From an uncultured Roseobacter sp. (GTDB taxonomy: Bacteria > Pseudomonadota > Alphaproteobacteria > Rhodobacterales > Rhodobacteraceae), in the NCBI RefSeq assembly GCF_947491795.1, contig NZ_CANLKW010000002.1, positions 298,001 to 362,000 of the forward strand: a stretch of 64,000 bases of DNA, read 5' to 3'. The position numbers were made by a program, and so were the translations under genes. The notes beneath the pieces were generated by a model. That model did not search any database. It was not told the origin of the DNA and saw nothing but the letters and a program-made list of their open reading frames with translations. How positions within the stretch are numbered: position 1 is the first letter of the stretch; each line of letters begins with the position of its first letter. Positions 45,481 through 55,689 of the stretch are shown here, piece by piece.

Positions 45481-46353
45481 TCAGCCAAAGGTGTAATCCT
45501 CGATCTCTTTCAGATCGGGGATCACATCTGCGGTCCCTTCGCGCATGACCATCAGAGCACCGGCTTTGGTGGCCAGCCCGATCGCCTGGGCCATCGGCAT
45601 CCCGCGATCAAGGCCCGCAATCAGATAGCCGGTGAACGTATCCCCCGCGCCTGTTGTATCGACCGGCGTTACAGGAATTGCCGGAAACCGCTGCGCTTCC
45701 TGGCCCTTGCTGTACCAGATGCACCCGTCGCCACCCATGGTCACCACCACGTCGCTGCACGGCAAATCCCCCGGTTCAGAGCCTGTTTCCTGCGCCAGTT
45801 GCGAAGCCTCGACCGCATTCAGAACCAGCAGATCAACCCTGTCGATCACCGCGCGCACGGCTTTGGCGTCAAAGGGGGCCGCGGCGTAGACCACGCGCAG
45901 ACCCAGACGCGCGGCCATGGCAACCGCTTCGCGCTGACCGTTGGTTTCGTTCTGCGTGACAAAGATATCGCCCGTGCCCGCATCGCTGAGGGCCGCACCG
46001 ATCATGTCATCTGTGATCCCGCCATTGGCGCCGGACAAAAGCACGATGGTGTTCTCGCCCTCCGGATCAACGCAGATGTTGGCATGGCCCGTCGGCAGGT
46101 CAGAAACGGCGATGAACCGCGTATCGACACCGTATTCGAGCAGCCGCTCGCGGGCCCACTGGCCATCCGTTCCGACAGCACCGATATGCACGACCCTGGC
46201 CGCTGCCCGCGCGGCGGCGACAGACATGTTGGCCCCCTTGCCGCCCAGACCGCGCGTCAGGCTTTCGGCGGCCAGCGTCTCACCCGCCACCGGCTGGTGC
46301 GTGACCCGGTAAACATTGTCTGCGTTGATGGATCCCAGATTATAAACCGCCAT
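45481..46353 (-). CDS. PfkB-family sugar kinase, ribokinase-like
   Basis: Kinase of 290 residues. It has the N-terminal GSINADNVY and GGKGANMSVAAARA (PfkB signature 1), and C-terminal DTTGAGDTFTGYL (signature 2) with the catalytic aspartate in GAGD. The closest pattern is ribokinase, but other sugar or nucleoside kinases cannot be excluded. It overlaps the stop of the malic enzyme gene by ATGA and is thus co-transcribed. No sugar transporter is adjacent. Confidence 0.9.
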   Translation of the reverse strand: MAVYNLGSINADNVYRVTHQPVAGETLAAESLTRGLGGKGANMSVAAARAAARVVHIGAVGTDGQWARERLLEYGVDTRFIAVSDLPTGHANICVDPEGENTIVLLSGANGGITDDMIGAALSDAGTGDIFVTQNETNGQREAVAMAARLGLRVVYAAAPFDAKAVRAVIDRVDLLVLNAVEASQLAQETGSEPGDLPCSDVVVTMGGDGCIWYSKGQEAQRFPAIPVTPVDTTGAGDTFTGYLIAGLDRGMPMAQAIGLATKAGALMVMREGTADVIPDLKEIEDYTFG

Positions 46354-48608
46354 CAGCCGACCTTGCAGGCCGCCAGAACAGCCATATTCAGAATGTCATT
46401 GGCAGTGGAAACTGTGGAACAGATCTGAATGGATCCGTCGATCCCTGCGAGGATGGGCCCGATAACCGTGGCACCCGCCATTTCCTGCATCAGTTTCACC
46501 GAAATGCTGGCCGAATGCCGCGCCGGAACAACCAGGATGTTCGCAGGGCCGGTCAGGCGCGAGAAAGGATAAGCCGACTGCGCCTTGGCATTCAGCGCCA
46601 CGTCCACGGTCATCTCGCCCTCGTACTCGAAGCTGACGCCACGTGCATCCAGAACCGCAGGCGCACGGGCCATCTTCTCGGCCCGCTCTGAAACCGGATA
46701 GCCAAAGGTGGAAAAGCTGACAAAGGCGACGCGCGGCTCCAGCCCCATGTTCTGCGCCACGGTGGCGGCACGTTCGGCAATCGTCGCCAGGTCCTCCTCG
46801 TCAGGCCATTCATGCACCAGCGTGTCGGCAATGAAAATGATCCGCCCTTTGTGCAGCAGCGCCGTGATCCCCACAGCACCGTCATATTTGGACGCGTCAT
46901 AGACGTGGTTGATACGGTCCAGAATATGCGCTGATTTCCGCGTTGCCCCCGTCACCAGCCCGTCGCCGTGACCATGTGCAAGCATCAGCGCAGAAAAGAC
47001 ATGACGGTCGCGGGCGGCCAGACGGTGGATGTCCTGGGCATCAAAACCCCCGCGTTTGAGCCTGTTATAGAGAAAATCCTTATAGGTATCGAGATGGGTG
47101 GTGTTGGCCGCATTGACCACTTCGATCTCGCGGACCGCATCCACCATGCCTGCCTTGTCGAGCTTGGCCTTGACGTCTTCATGACGTCCGACAACCAGCG
47201 CTTTACCCAGACCCGACCGTTGGTACATCACCGCAGCACGCAGCACCCTTGGATCGTCCCCTTCGGCAAAGATCATACGCGCCTGATTGGCCCGCGCCCG
47301 GGCGTTGATCCCCCGCAGAATGCTCGCCGTTGGATCCATCCGCGTTTTCAGCGACAGCTCATAGGCTTCCATATCGATGATCGGGCGGCGGGCAGCACCG
47401 GTGTTCATCCCGGCTTTGGCAACGGCCGGAGGTATGCGGTGAATGAGACGCGGGTCAAAAGGCGTCGGAATGATGTAGTCGCGTCCAAAGGACAGGTTTT
47501 TCCCATAGGCCAGCGCCACTTCGTCCGGCACATCTTCGCGCGCGAGGTTGGCCAGCGCATGGGCACAGGCGATTTTCATCTCATCGTTGATCGCCCGCGC
47601 ATGAATGTCGAGCGCACCCCGGAAGAGATACGGAAAGCCCAGAACGTTGTTCACCTGGTTGGGATAGTCACTGCGACCCGTGGCGATAATCGCGTCCGGG
47701 CGAACTTCATGCGCCTCTTCGGGTGTGATTTCCGGGTCCGGGTTGGCCATCGCAAAGATCACCGGGTTTTCCGCCATGCTCTGAACCATCGCCTGGGTAA
47801 CAGCGCCTTTGACCGAAACGCCCAGGAACACATCCGCACCCTGCATCGCTTCTTCGAGGGTGCGCAGATCCGTGGCCACCGCATGACCAGATTTCCACTG
47901 GTTCATCCCCTCGGTACGGCCCTGATAAATCACACCTTTCGTGTCACACATGATACAGTTCTGATGCCGCGCGCCCATGGCTTTGAGCAGTTCAAGACAG
48001 GCGATCCCCGCAGCCCCCGCCCCGTTCAGAACGATGCGCACGTCCTCGATTTTCTTGCCCGACAACTGCAATGCATTCAACAGACCCGCAGCACAGATCA
48101 CGGCCGTGCCGTGCTGGTCATCGTGGAACACCGGAATGTCCATCTCTTCCTTGAGCCTCTGCTCAATGATGAAACACTCGGGCGCTTTGATGTCTTCCAG
48201 GTTGATCCCGCCAAAGGTCGGCCCCATCAGGCGCACCGCGTCGACAAAGGCGTCCGTGTCTTCGGTATCCAGCTCAATGTCGATACTGTTCACGTCTGCA
48301 AACCGTTTGAACAGAACAGCCTTGCCTTCCATCACCGGTTTGGAGCCCAGCGCCCCGAGATTGCCCAGACCCAGAACAGCGGTACCATTCGAGATAACAG
48401 CCACAAGGTTGCCCTTGTTGGTATAGTCATAGGCCGTTTCCGGGTTCGCGGCGATCGCCTCGCAGGGCACCGCAACGCCCGGCGAATAGGCAAGGCTCAG
48501 ATCGCGCTGCGTCGTCATCGGAACCGTGGCGGTAATCTCAAATTTTCCCGGAGTGGGTTCGAGGTGAAAGGCAAGCGCCTCTTCGGCGGTGACGCGGGTT
48601 TTTGACAT
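46353..48608 (-). CDS. maeB: NADP-dependent malic enzyme (MaeB type)
   Basis: Enzyme of 751 residues that decarboxylates malate to pyruvate. The N-terminal malic domain runs to about 180 (TYSPGVA-like LAYSPGVAVPC). The NAD(P)-binding domain follows (VLNGAGAAGIACLEL), and then a phosphotransacetylase-like C-terminal half (about 430-750) that is regulatory and inactive in known MaeB enzymes. The length is normal. It overlaps the kinase gene by ATGA and is divergent from mutS across 136 bases. Confidence 0.96.
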   Translation of the reverse strand: MSKTRVTAEEALAFHLEPTPGKFEITATVPMTTQRDLSLAYSPGVAVPCEAIAANPETAYDYTNKGNLVAVISNGTAVLGLGNLGALGSKPVMEGKAVLFKRFADVNSIDIELDTEDTDAFVDAVRLMGPTFGGINLEDIKAPECFIIEQRLKEEMDIPVFHDDQHGTAVICAAGLLNALQLSGKKIEDVRIVLNGAGAAGIACLELLKAMGARHQNCIMCDTKGVIYQGRTEGMNQWKSGHAVATDLRTLEEAMQGADVFLGVSVKGAVTQAMVQSMAENPVIFAMANPDPEITPEEAHEVRPDAIIATGRSDYPNQVNNVLGFPYLFRGALDIHARAINDEMKIACAHALANLAREDVPDEVALAYGKNLSFGRDYIIPTPFDPRLIHRIPPAVAKAGMNTGAARRPIIDMEAYELSLKTRMDPTASILRGINARARANQARMIFAEGDDPRVLRAAVMYQRSGLGKALVVGRHEDVKAKLDKAGMVDAVREIEVVNAANTTHLDTYKDFLYNRLKRGGFDAQDIHRLAARDRHVFSALMLAHGHGDGLVTGATRKSAHILDRINHVYDASKYDGAVGITALLHKGRIIFIADTLVHEWPDEEDLATIAERAATVAQNMGLEPRVAFVSFSTFGYPVSERAEKMARAPAVLDARGVSFEYEGEMTVDVALNAKAQSAYPFSRLTGPANILVVPARHSASISVKLMQEMAGATVIGPILAGIDGSIQICSTVSTANDILNMAVLAACKVG

Positions 48609-48744
48609 GTATTCCTGCCTTTGATGTGGTTCCGGGGCTCTCAGGCTATACCCGACGCGCCGGGTCGCCTCAAGCGCATGCGATTTGTGGGTTTTACCCG
48701 GGCATCAGCGTTTGTAAGGTCGCGGGAAACCGCCGGGGGGCTCT

Positions 48745-51384
48745 ATGACCGTCACGCCGATGATGGCGCAGTATCTCGAAATCAAATCCGGGTATCCGGA
48801 CGCCCTGCTCTTTTACCGGATGGGCGATTTCTACGAGATGTTTTTTGACGACGCCGTCGCGGCGGCGCAGGCGCTGGATATCGCGCTGACAAAACGCGGC
48901 AAACACGACGGGGCCGATATCCCCATGTGCGGTGTGCCCGTTCATTCTGCCGAAGGCTACCTGCTGACACTGATCCGCAAGGGCTTCCGCGTAGCCGTCT
49001 GTGAACAGCTGGAAAGCCCGGCAGAAGCAAAGAAAAGAGGCTCTAAATCGGTGGTTAAGCGCGATGTCGTGCGCCTTGTCACCCCGGGCACTCTGACCGA
49101 GGAAAGCCTTCTGGAGGCGCGGCGCCACAACTATCTGGCCGCCTTTGCAGAAGTGCGCGACAGCCAGGCGCTCGCCTGGGTCGACATCTCTACCGGGTCG
49201 TTCCATGTGATGCCGCTGACCGCCCTGCGGCTTGGACCGGAGCTGGCAAGGCTCGCACCTTCCGAGCTGATCGTGTCAGAAACCACCGAGAATGATCTGC
49301 GCGAAACCGCGGATGATTTCGGGATCGCCCTGACGGGTCTGGCCCGGTCCGCCTTTGACAGCACGGGGGGCGAAAAATCGCTTTGCACCCTCTTTGGTGT
49401 CGAGACACTCGACGGCTTTGGCTGTTTCACCCGCGCCGAGGTCTCTGCCATGGGCGCAGTCATCCAGTATCTGGACATCACGCAAAAGGGCCAGCTGCCC
49501 CTGCTGCGACCCCCACAGAAAGAGGCTGTTTCCGGCACCGTCCAGATTGATGCGGCCACACGCCGAAACCTGGAGCTGACCCATGCGCTGTCCGGCGGGC
49601 GCGCAGGTTCGCTTTTGTCTGTCGTTGACCGTACTCAGACCGCAGGCGGCGGGCGTTTGCTGGAGCAACGGCTGTCGAGCCCGTCGCGGGACCGCGACAC
49701 CATTTTGCGCAGGCTCGACACCGTCGCCTTTCTGCAGGAAAGGACCGCATTGCGGCACAAGGTGCGGGAGCATCTGCGCCGTGTGCCCGATCTGGACCGG
49801 GCCATGTCCCGCATCGCACTTGACCGTGGTGGCCCCCGTGATCTCGCCGCAATCCGAAACGGGCTCACCTGTTCCGAAACGCTGAGGGAAACGCTTGGTA
49901 CCGAACCGCTGCCCGATCTGTTGCTCGAAAACATCGAAACACTGACCGGGCACAGCGACCTCATCGACATGCTGGATGCCGCTCTTGTGGCCGAACCCCC
50001 GCTTCTCGCCCGCGACGGCGGCTTCATCGCACCGGGCCACAACGACGCGCTGGACGAAGCCCGCACCCTGCGCGACGAAGGCCGCGGTGTGATCGCGCAG
50101 ATGCAAAAGGAATTCGTCTCTGATACGGGCATTTCGTCCCTGAAAATCAAACACAACAATGTGCTGGGCTACTTTATCGAGACACCATCAACCCACGCGG
50201 ACAAGATGCTGTCACCCCCGCTGTCCGAGACCTTTATCCACCGGCAGACCACCGCAAATCAGGTACGCTTTACCACTGTCGCCCTGTCGGAGATGGAGAC
50301 CAGAATCCTCAACGCCGGGTCCCGCGCGCTGGAAATTGAAAAGCGCCTGTATGACGCCCTGTGTGCCGAAACCCTCAAAACCGCGGCGCGTGTTTCCCTG
50401 ACTGCCGCCGCCCTGGCAGAGATCGACGTCTCGGCCGGTCTCGCAGAACTTGCCACATCAGAAAACTGGACCCGGCCCAAAGTGGACGACAGCCGCGCCT
50501 TTGACATTACCGGCGGGCGCCATCCGGTTGTCGAGGCATCGCTGCGCCAGCAATCCGGTGCTCCGTTCATCGCCAATGACTGTGACCTGACGGCGGACAA
50601 GGACGCGGCAAACGTCTGGTTACTCACCGGCCCCAACATGGCTGGTAAATCAACGTTTCTGCGCCAGAACGCGCTTATCGCCATCCTGGCACAGATGGGC
50701 AGTTTCGTCCCTGCCAGGAGCGCGCATATCGGAACGATCAGCCAGCTGTTCAGCCGCGTCGGCGCATCAGATGATCTGGCGCGCGGGCGATCGACCTTCA
50801 TGGTCGAAATGGTAGAAACCGCCGCGATCCTCAACCAGGCCGATGACCGCGCACTTGTCATTCTTGATGAGATCGGGCGCGGCACTGCAACCTATGACGG
50901 GCTGTCCATCGCCTGGGCCACGCTGGAACACCTGCACGATGTCAACAAAAGCCGCGCGCTCTTTGCCACACATTACCACGAAATGACCGCCCTGGCCGCA
51001 AAACTGCCCGGCGTGGACAATGCAACAGTGGCCGTCAAAGAATGGGAAGGCGAAGTGATCTTTCTGCACGAAGTGCGCAAAGGTGCAGCTGACAGATCTT
51101 ACGGCGTACAGGTCGCCCAGCTGGCAGGCCTGCCACCTGCGGTAATCGCCCGCGCCCGCGTGGTGCTGGAAGCGCTGGAAAAGGGCGAACGCGAAGGCGG
51201 CGCGACCCAGAAAACCCTGATCGATGACCTGCCGCTGTTTGCGGCGACGCCGGCTCCGCCACCCCCGGCAGCCCAAAAATCCTCAAAGCTCGACGAGGCG
51301 ATTGCAGATATCCACCCCGATGAGCTGACCCCCCGCCAGGCTCTCGATCTGCTCTACAAACTGAAAGAGGCCGCCAGATCCTGA
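48745..51384 (+). CDS. mutS: DNA mismatch repair protein MutS
   Basis: Mismatch sensor of 879 residues. The N-terminal mismatch-binding motif FYRMGDFYEMF is at about residues 22-32. The ATPase has Walker A GPNMAGKST at about 630, LDEIGRGT and the helix ATHYHEM. The C-terminal region to 879 has a proline-rich stretch and a tetramerisation-like tail. GGGGGG lies before the ATG. No mutL is in the window. It stands alone between divergent maeB and convergent grpE. Confidence 0.98.
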   Translation: MTVTPMMAQYLEIKSGYPDALLFYRMGDFYEMFFDDAVAAAQALDIALTKRGKHDGADIPMCGVPVHSAEGYLLTLIRKGFRVAVCEQLESPAEAKKRGSKSVVKRDVVRLVTPGTLTEESLLEARRHNYLAAFAEVRDSQALAWVDISTGSFHVMPLTALRLGPELARLAPSELIVSETTENDLRETADDFGIALTGLARSAFDSTGGEKSLCTLFGVETLDGFGCFTRAEVSAMGAVIQYLDITQKGQLPLLRPPQKEAVSGTVQIDAATRRNLELTHALSGGRAGSLLSVVDRTQTAGGGRLLEQRLSSPSRDRDTILRRLDTVAFLQERTALRHKVREHLRRVPDLDRAMSRIALDRGGPRDLAAIRNGLTCSETLRETLGTEPLPDLLLENIETLTGHSDLIDMLDAALVAEPPLLARDGGFIAPGHNDALDEARTLRDEGRGVIAQMQKEFVSDTGISSLKIKHNNVLGYFIETPSTHADKMLSPPLSETFIHRQTTANQVRFTTVALSEMETRILNAGSRALEIEKRLYDALCAETLKTAARVSLTAAALAEIDVSAGLAELATSENWTRPKVDDSRAFDITGGRHPVVEASLRQQSGAPFIANDCDLTADKDAANVWLLTGPNMAGKSTFLRQNALIAILAQMGSFVPARSAHIGTISQLFSRVGASDDLARGRSTFMVEMVETAAILNQADDRALVILDEIGRGTATYDGLSIAWATLEHLHDVNKSRALFATHYHEMTALAAKLPGVDNATVAVKEWEGEVIFLHEVRKGAADRSYGVQVAQLAGLPPAVIARARVVLEALEKGEREGGATQKTLIDDLPLFAATPAPPPPAAQKSSKLDEAIADIHPDELTPRQALDLLYKLKEAARS

Positions 51385-51465
51385 CAGCCCCTTCTTCTGG
51401 CTTTAAATATCCAGATCCCGTGTTCCGACACTCCCGCCCCGGCCTGATCAGACAGGGCGCAGGTG

Positions 51466-52029
51466 TCAGCCCGCCGGCGTCGAGGACACGCCCACCTGTG
51501 CCGGGCGCAGCAGGCGGTCGTGCAGCATGAAACCTTCTGCCGCGACCTGAATGATATCCCCCGCTTTGGTGCCGGGCAGAGGTGCCTCAAACATCGCCTG
51601 GTGCAGCTTCGGATCAAAACGGTCCCCGACTTCCGGGGCAATGACCTCAATACCGTGCTTCTTAAAGACACTCAGCAACTCGCGCATGGTCAGTTCGATC
51701 CCCTCGATCAGAGCGGCATTCGCCTCTTTCTGTTCGTCGGTCACTGTCTCGATGGCGCGCTTCATGTTGTCATAGACGGGCAGAATATCGCGCGACAGTT
51801 TGGACCCGCCGTAATTCTCTGCCTCCCGGCGATCCCGGTCGGACCGTTTACGCGAGTTTTCTGCATCTGCCAGTGCCCGCATGAAACGGTCTTTGTACTC
51901 GTCACGCTCGGCCTTGACCTGTTCCAGCTCCAGCGCTTCCTCATCAATCTCTGACATTTCTTCCGCATAGGCTTCGGCCTCTGCGTCGTCGATATCATCC
52001 AGAAAATCTTCGTTTTTGGGCTCTGCCAT
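51466..52029 (-). CDS. grpE: Nucleotide exchange factor GrpE
   Basis: Exchange factor of 187 residues for DnaK. The acidic N-terminus with predicted coiled coil (about 10-60) leads to the conserved body (RDEYKDRFMRALADAENSRKR in outline, then LHQAMFEAP, GFMLHDRLLRPAQVGVS), the GrpE C-terminal signature. AGAGG precedes the ATG. It is downstream of hrcA by 10 bases. Its partners dnaK and dnaJ are at the other end of the window. Confidence 0.97.
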   Translation of the reverse strand: MAEPKNEDFLDDIDDAEAEAYAEEMSEIDEEALELEQVKAERDEYKDRFMRALADAENSRKRSDRDRREAENYGGSKLSRDILPVYDNMKRAIETVTDEQKEANAALIEGIELTMRELLSVFKKHGIEVIAPEVGDRFDPKLHQAMFEAPLPGTKAGDIIQVAAEGFMLHDRLLRPAQVGVSSTPAG

Positions 52030-52039
52030 GATCTTACCT

Positions 52040-53104
52040 CTAACTCCGGTCGGAGATCAGTTTTCCAACCAGCTGCGCCGTGTAATTCACAATCGGCACA
52101 ATACGTCCATAGTTCAGTCGCGTGGGACCAATGACACCAACCGCGCCAATGATCTTTCGATCAGCGTTCATATATGGGGAAACCACCAGAGAGGAACCCG
52201 AAAGTGAAAAAAGTTTGTTTTCTGATCCAATAAAAATGCGCACACCGTCGCCTTCTTCGGCAAGTTCGAGGAACTCGGCGATATCACGCTTGCGTTCCAG
52301 GTCGTCAAACAGCCTCCGGATGCGCTCCAGATCCTCGCCCTCCCCATCATCGCTGAGCAGATTCGATCTGCCGCGCACGATCAGACGTTCAATCTGATCG
52401 CCCTCGCCCTCCCAGACGGCCAGCCCGGATTCCACAAGCTCCTGCGCCAGCGAATCAATTTCCTGACGGCGGGTCGAAATCTCGGTCTTCATGACCCCGT
52501 GCAGCTCGCTCAGCGTTTTGCCCTCGATCAGCGCATTCAGAAAATTCGCAGCCTCGCGCATGGAACTGGGCGTCTGCCCCGGCGGTGGGGAAAAAAGCCG
52601 GTTTTCCACATGACCGTCGGCGAAAACCAGAACGACAAGCGCCCGGTCCGGCGACAGGGAAACAAATTCGATGTGTTTGATCGGCGCCTCGCGTTTGGGC
52701 GTCATCACCAGCGATGCCCCATGGGTCACACCCGACAGGGCCGATCCCACCCGGTCCAGCAGCCCGCTGACATCCTCTGAATTCGAGGCCGCTGTGGCGT
52801 CAATCTTTTCACGGTCCGTCGCATCGGGATCACCGATTTCCAGCAAACCATCAACAAACATGCGCAGACCCATCTGCGTGGGGATTCGACCTGCGCTGAC
52901 ATGGGGGCTGTCCAGCAGGCCCAGATATTCCAGATCCTGCATCACATTGCGGATTGTTGCAGCGCTGACCTTTTCGCTGAAATCCCGTGTCAGCGTGCGC
53001 GAACCGACGGGCGAGCCATCTTCCAGATACCCTTCGACCACGCGCCGGAAGACTTCCCGCGAGCGCTCGTTCATCTCTCCCAGAATATTCGGCGTATCAC
53101 TCAT
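52040..53104 (-). CDS. hrcA: Heat-inducible transcription repressor HrcA
   Basis: Repressor of 354 residues that normally binds CIRCE operators upstream of chaperone genes. It has an N-terminal winged helix (residues about 10-75: [30 protein letters not shown] in outline), a GAF-like core and a dimerisation region. The ATG at 53104 gives the standard start [17 protein letters not shown]; a longer frame begins at 53140. I see no CIRCE sequence in the grpE, hrcA or dnaK leaders here, so its targets (often groESL) are probably elsewhere. Confidence 0.95.
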   Translation of the reverse strand: MSDTPNILGEMNERSREVFRRVVEGYLEDGSPVGSRTLTRDFSEKVSAATIRNVMQDLEYLGLLDSPHVSAGRIPTQMGLRMFVDGLLEIGDPDATDREKIDATAASNSEDVSGLLDRVGSALSGVTHGASLVMTPKREAPIKHIEFVSLSPDRALVVLVFADGHVENRLFSPPPGQTPSSMREAANFLNALIEGKTLSELHGVMKTEISTRRQEIDSLAQELVESGLAVWEGEGDQIERLIVRGRSNLLSDDGEGEDLERIRRLFDDLERKRDIAEFLELAEEGDGVRIFIGSENKLFSLSGSSLVVSPYMNADRKIIGAVGVIGPTRLNYGRIVPIVNYTAQLVGKLISDRS

Positions 53105-53127
53105 CACGGCTTCCCTGGCTGAAGCGC

Positions 53128-53156
53128 TATAAAAGCACAACGCAGCGGAAATTCAA
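53128..53156 (-). promoter_or_regulatory. Weak promoter candidate for hrcA-grpE
   Basis: On the minus strand, TTGAAT is followed after 17 bases by TTTATA, 24 bases before the hrcA ATG. The -10 match is poor. Confidence 0.25.
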
Positions 53157-53217
53157 TCGGGGTTGCATCCCGGGCATGCGGACCTGTATCGGGAGGTGCA
53201 CATTAAAAGGATATGCC

Positions 53218-53931
53218 ATGCGCCCCTCTGGTCGTGAACTGAACGAAATGCGCGCCGTTTCGATTGAAACCGGCTTTACGAAACATGCGGAAGGCTCCGC
53301 CCTGATCAAAATGGGCGACACACATGTTCTGTGCACCGCCACGATCGAAGACAGGGTGCCGCCCTTTATCAAGGGATCAGGCCTGGGCTGGGTCACGGCG
53401 GAATACGGCATGCTGCCCCGCGCCACGAATACCCGAATGCGCCGCGAGGCCGCATCGGGCAAACAGGGTGGCCGGACCGTGGAAATCCAGCGGCTGATCG
53501 GCCGGTCCCTGCGCGCAGGTGTTGACCGCGTGGCCCTGGGCGAACGTCAGATCACCATCGACTGTGATGTTCTGCAGGCCGATGGCGGGACGCGCTGCGC
53601 CTCGATCACAGGCGGTTGGGTCGCGCTGAAACTGGCCGTCAACAAACTGATGAAGGCCGGTGACGTGATCAGTGATCCGCTGACGGATCCGGTTGCCGCC
53701 ATCAGCTGTGGCATCTACGCGGGCCAGCCCGTGCTGGATCTGGACTACCCGGAAGATTCAGAGGCCGGCGTCGATGGCAATTTCATCATGACCGGCAGCA
53801 AACAGCTGATCGAAGTGCAGATGAGTGCCGAAGGTTCTGTTTTCTCGCGTGATCAGATGAACGCACTGATGGATCTGGCAGAAAAAGGTGTGGGCGAACT
53901 GGTTGCCGCACAGAAAGCTGCCACTGCATGA
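53218..53931 (+). CDS. rph: Ribonuclease PH
   Basis: Phosphorolytic 3'-exonuclease of 237 residues that trims tRNA precursors. It begins [12 protein letters not shown], with [50 protein letters not shown] and [16 protein letters not shown], all hallmark segments (shown in outline). AAAAGGA lies eight bases before the ATG at 53218; the long open extension upstream belongs to the divergent hrcA region. It is linked to rdgB by an ATGA overlap, a very widespread pairing. Confidence 0.97.
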   Translation: MRPSGRELNEMRAVSIETGFTKHAEGSALIKMGDTHVLCTATIEDRVPPFIKGSGLGWVTAEYGMLPRATNTRMRREAASGKQGGRTVEIQRLIGRSLRAGVDRVALGERQITIDCDVLQADGGTRCASITGGWVALKLAVNKLMKAGDVISDPLTDPVAAISCGIYAGQPVLDLDYPEDSEAGVDGNFIMTGSKQLIEVQMSAEGSVFSRDQMNALMDLAEKGVGELVAAQKAATA

Positions 53932-54539
53932 CCCGCAAATTCGACGGCACCCGCATTCTGATTGCGACGCATAACGCCGGAAAACTTGAAGAGATGGAAC
54001 AGCTCTTTGGGCCGCACGGGGTGAGCGTTGTGGGTGCCGCCGAAATGAAACTGGCAGAGCCTGAAGAAACGGAAAACACCTTTATCGGCAACGCCCGGAT
54101 CAAAGCGCGCGCCGCCGTGGCCGCCACGGGCCTGCCCGCACTGGCTGACGATTCCGGGATCGAAGTCGAGGCCCTGAACAATCAGCCCGGTGTTTACACC
54201 GCTGACTGGGCCGAAACACCGGATGGGCGTGATTTCCTCATGGCCATGACTAAAACTCACACCCTGCTGGAAGAGGCCGGTGCCCCACACCCGCGGCGGG
54301 CGCGGTTCCGGGCGACCTTTGTACTCGCCTGGCCCGATGGGCATGATGAGGTCTTTGAGGGCAAGGTGAACGGCACGCTGGTCTGGCCCATCCGCGGACA
54401 AACCGGGCATGGCTATGATCCGATGTTCATGCCCGACGGCTATGACATCACTTTTGCCGAAATGGATCCAGCAGAAAAGAACCGCGTCAGCCACCGCGCC
54501 GATGCTTTCCAAAAACTGATCGCCGGTTGTTTTGGCTGA
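53928..54539 (+). CDS. rdgB: XTP/dITP diphosphatase (RdgB/HAM1)
   Basis: House-cleaning enzyme of 203 residues that removes non-canonical purine triphosphates. [11 protein letters not shown] near the N-terminus binds the triphosphate; [11 protein letters not shown] and GHGYDPMF with the C-terminal SHRADAF complete the family pattern. ATGA overlap with rph. Its own stop overlaps the TTG start of hemW by 8 bases, giving three translationally coupled genes. Confidence 0.96.
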   Translation: MTRKFDGTRILIATHNAGKLEEMEQLFGPHGVSVVGAAEMKLAEPEETENTFIGNARIKARAAVAATGLPALADDSGIEVEALNNQPGVYTADWAETPDGRDFLMAMTKTHTLLEEAGAPHPRRARFRATFVLAWPDGHDEVFEGKVNGTLVWPIRGQTGHGYDPMFMPDGYDITFAEMDPAEKNRVSHRADAFQKLIAGCFG

Positions 54540-55689
54540 GGATTGGGAAAACGGTGGCTTTGGCCTCTATATTCACTGGCCCTATTGCGAGGCCAAATGC
54601 CCCTACTGTGATTTCAACAGCCATGTCTCGCGCCGCATAGATCAGCAGGCCTGGCGCATGGCCTATCTGTCTGAACTCCGGCGGCTGGCAGCAGAAACAT
54701 CCGGGCGCGTATTGCATTCGGTTTTTTTTGGCGGCGGCACGCCCAGCCTGATGGACCCTGATACCGTGGCCGAGGTTATTGCGGAGATCGGACGTTTCTG
54801 GCCCGCTGCCAATGATCTGGAGATCACGCTGGAAGCAAATCCGGGCTCTGTCGAGGCCGCCCGTTTCAGAGCCTACCGCGATGGCGGCGTCAACCGGATT
54901 TCGATGGGCATCCAGGCCCTGAACGACGATGATCTGCGGCGCCTGGGGCGTATTCACACCGCGTCCGAAGCCATGAAGGCCTTTGACATTGCGCGCAGCA
55001 CCTTTGAACGGGTCAGTTTTGATCTGATCTATGCGCGCCAGGGTCAGAACCTGGCAGACTGGCGCAGTGAACTGACCCGCGCGCTTGATATGGCTGTCGA
55101 TCACCTGTCTCTCTATCAGCTGACCATTGAACAGGGCACCGCCTTTGGCGACCGCTACAACGCCGGGAAACTGAAGGGCCTGCCAGACGATGATCTGAGC
55201 GCCGACCTGTATGCCATGACCCGGGATATCTGTGGTGAAAACGGTATGCCCGCCTATGAGGTGTCCAACCACGCCCGCGACGGTGCGCAGTCGCGGCACA
55301 ATCTGGTCTACTGGCGCTATGGCGATTACGCCGGGATCGGTCCCGGCGCGCATGGCAGGCTGACCCGGGGGCCAGACCGGCTGGCAACCGAATGCTGGTC
55401 AAATCCTGACAAATGGCTGAATGCCGTGGCACCCGGGACATCGGAAAAACCCAGACAGGTTCTGACCAGGTCCGATCAGGCCAGCGAGTTATTGTTGATG
55501 GGGCTGCGGCTCAGGGAAGGCGTCAGTCTTTCCCGCTATGCGGCGCTGGCGGGTCAGGAGTTATCCCAGGCTGCAATAGCAGAGCTGACCGAAATCGGCA
55601 TGTTGCGCATGGCGCAGGATAGGATTATCGTTTCAGATCAAGGATTTATGGTGCTGAATGCTGTCATTTCTAGGCTTCTCAGCGACTAG
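54532..55689 (+). CDS. hemW: Radical SAM haem chaperone HemW
   Basis: Radical SAM protein of 385 residues, related to oxygen-independent coproporphyrinogen oxidase but acting as a haem-inserting chaperone. The 4Fe-4S cysteines are C19, C23 and C26 in YCEAKCPYC. FFGGGTPSLM and LEANPGSVE follow. The absence of the longer HemN N-terminus and the gene position after rph-rdgB favour HemW. The start is inferred as the TTG at 54532, the only codon near the end of rdgB that keeps the full N-terminus; no strong ribosome site is visible. Its TAG overlaps the parB stop in CTAG. Confidence 0.92.
   Translation: MAEDWENGGFGLYIHWPYCEAKCPYCDFNSHVSRRIDQQAWRMAYLSELRRLAAETSGRVLHSVFFGGGTPSLMDPDTVAEVIAEIGRFWPAANDLEITLEANPGSVEAARFRAYRDGGVNRISMGIQALNDDDLRRLGRIHTASEAMKAFDIARSTFERVSFDLIYARQGQNLADWRSELTRALDMAVDHLSLYQLTIEQGTAFGDRYNAGKLKGLPDDDLSADLYAMTRDICGENGMPAYEVSNHARDGAQSRHNLVYWRYGDYAGIGPGAHGRLTRGPDRLATECWSNPDKWLNAVAPGTSEKPRQVLTRSDQASELLLMGLRLREGVSLSRYAALAGQELSQAAIAELTEIGMLRMAQDRIIVSDQGFMVLNAVISRLLSD

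Noticed and set aside
46968..48605. Open frame of 545 codons opposite maeB
   Set aside because: Antisense shadow; composition matches reverse-strand reading of a conserved enzyme.
53105..53217. CIRCE operator sought in the hrcA/rph divergent region
   Set aside because: No TTAGCACTC-N9-GAGTGCTAA or close variant is visible.
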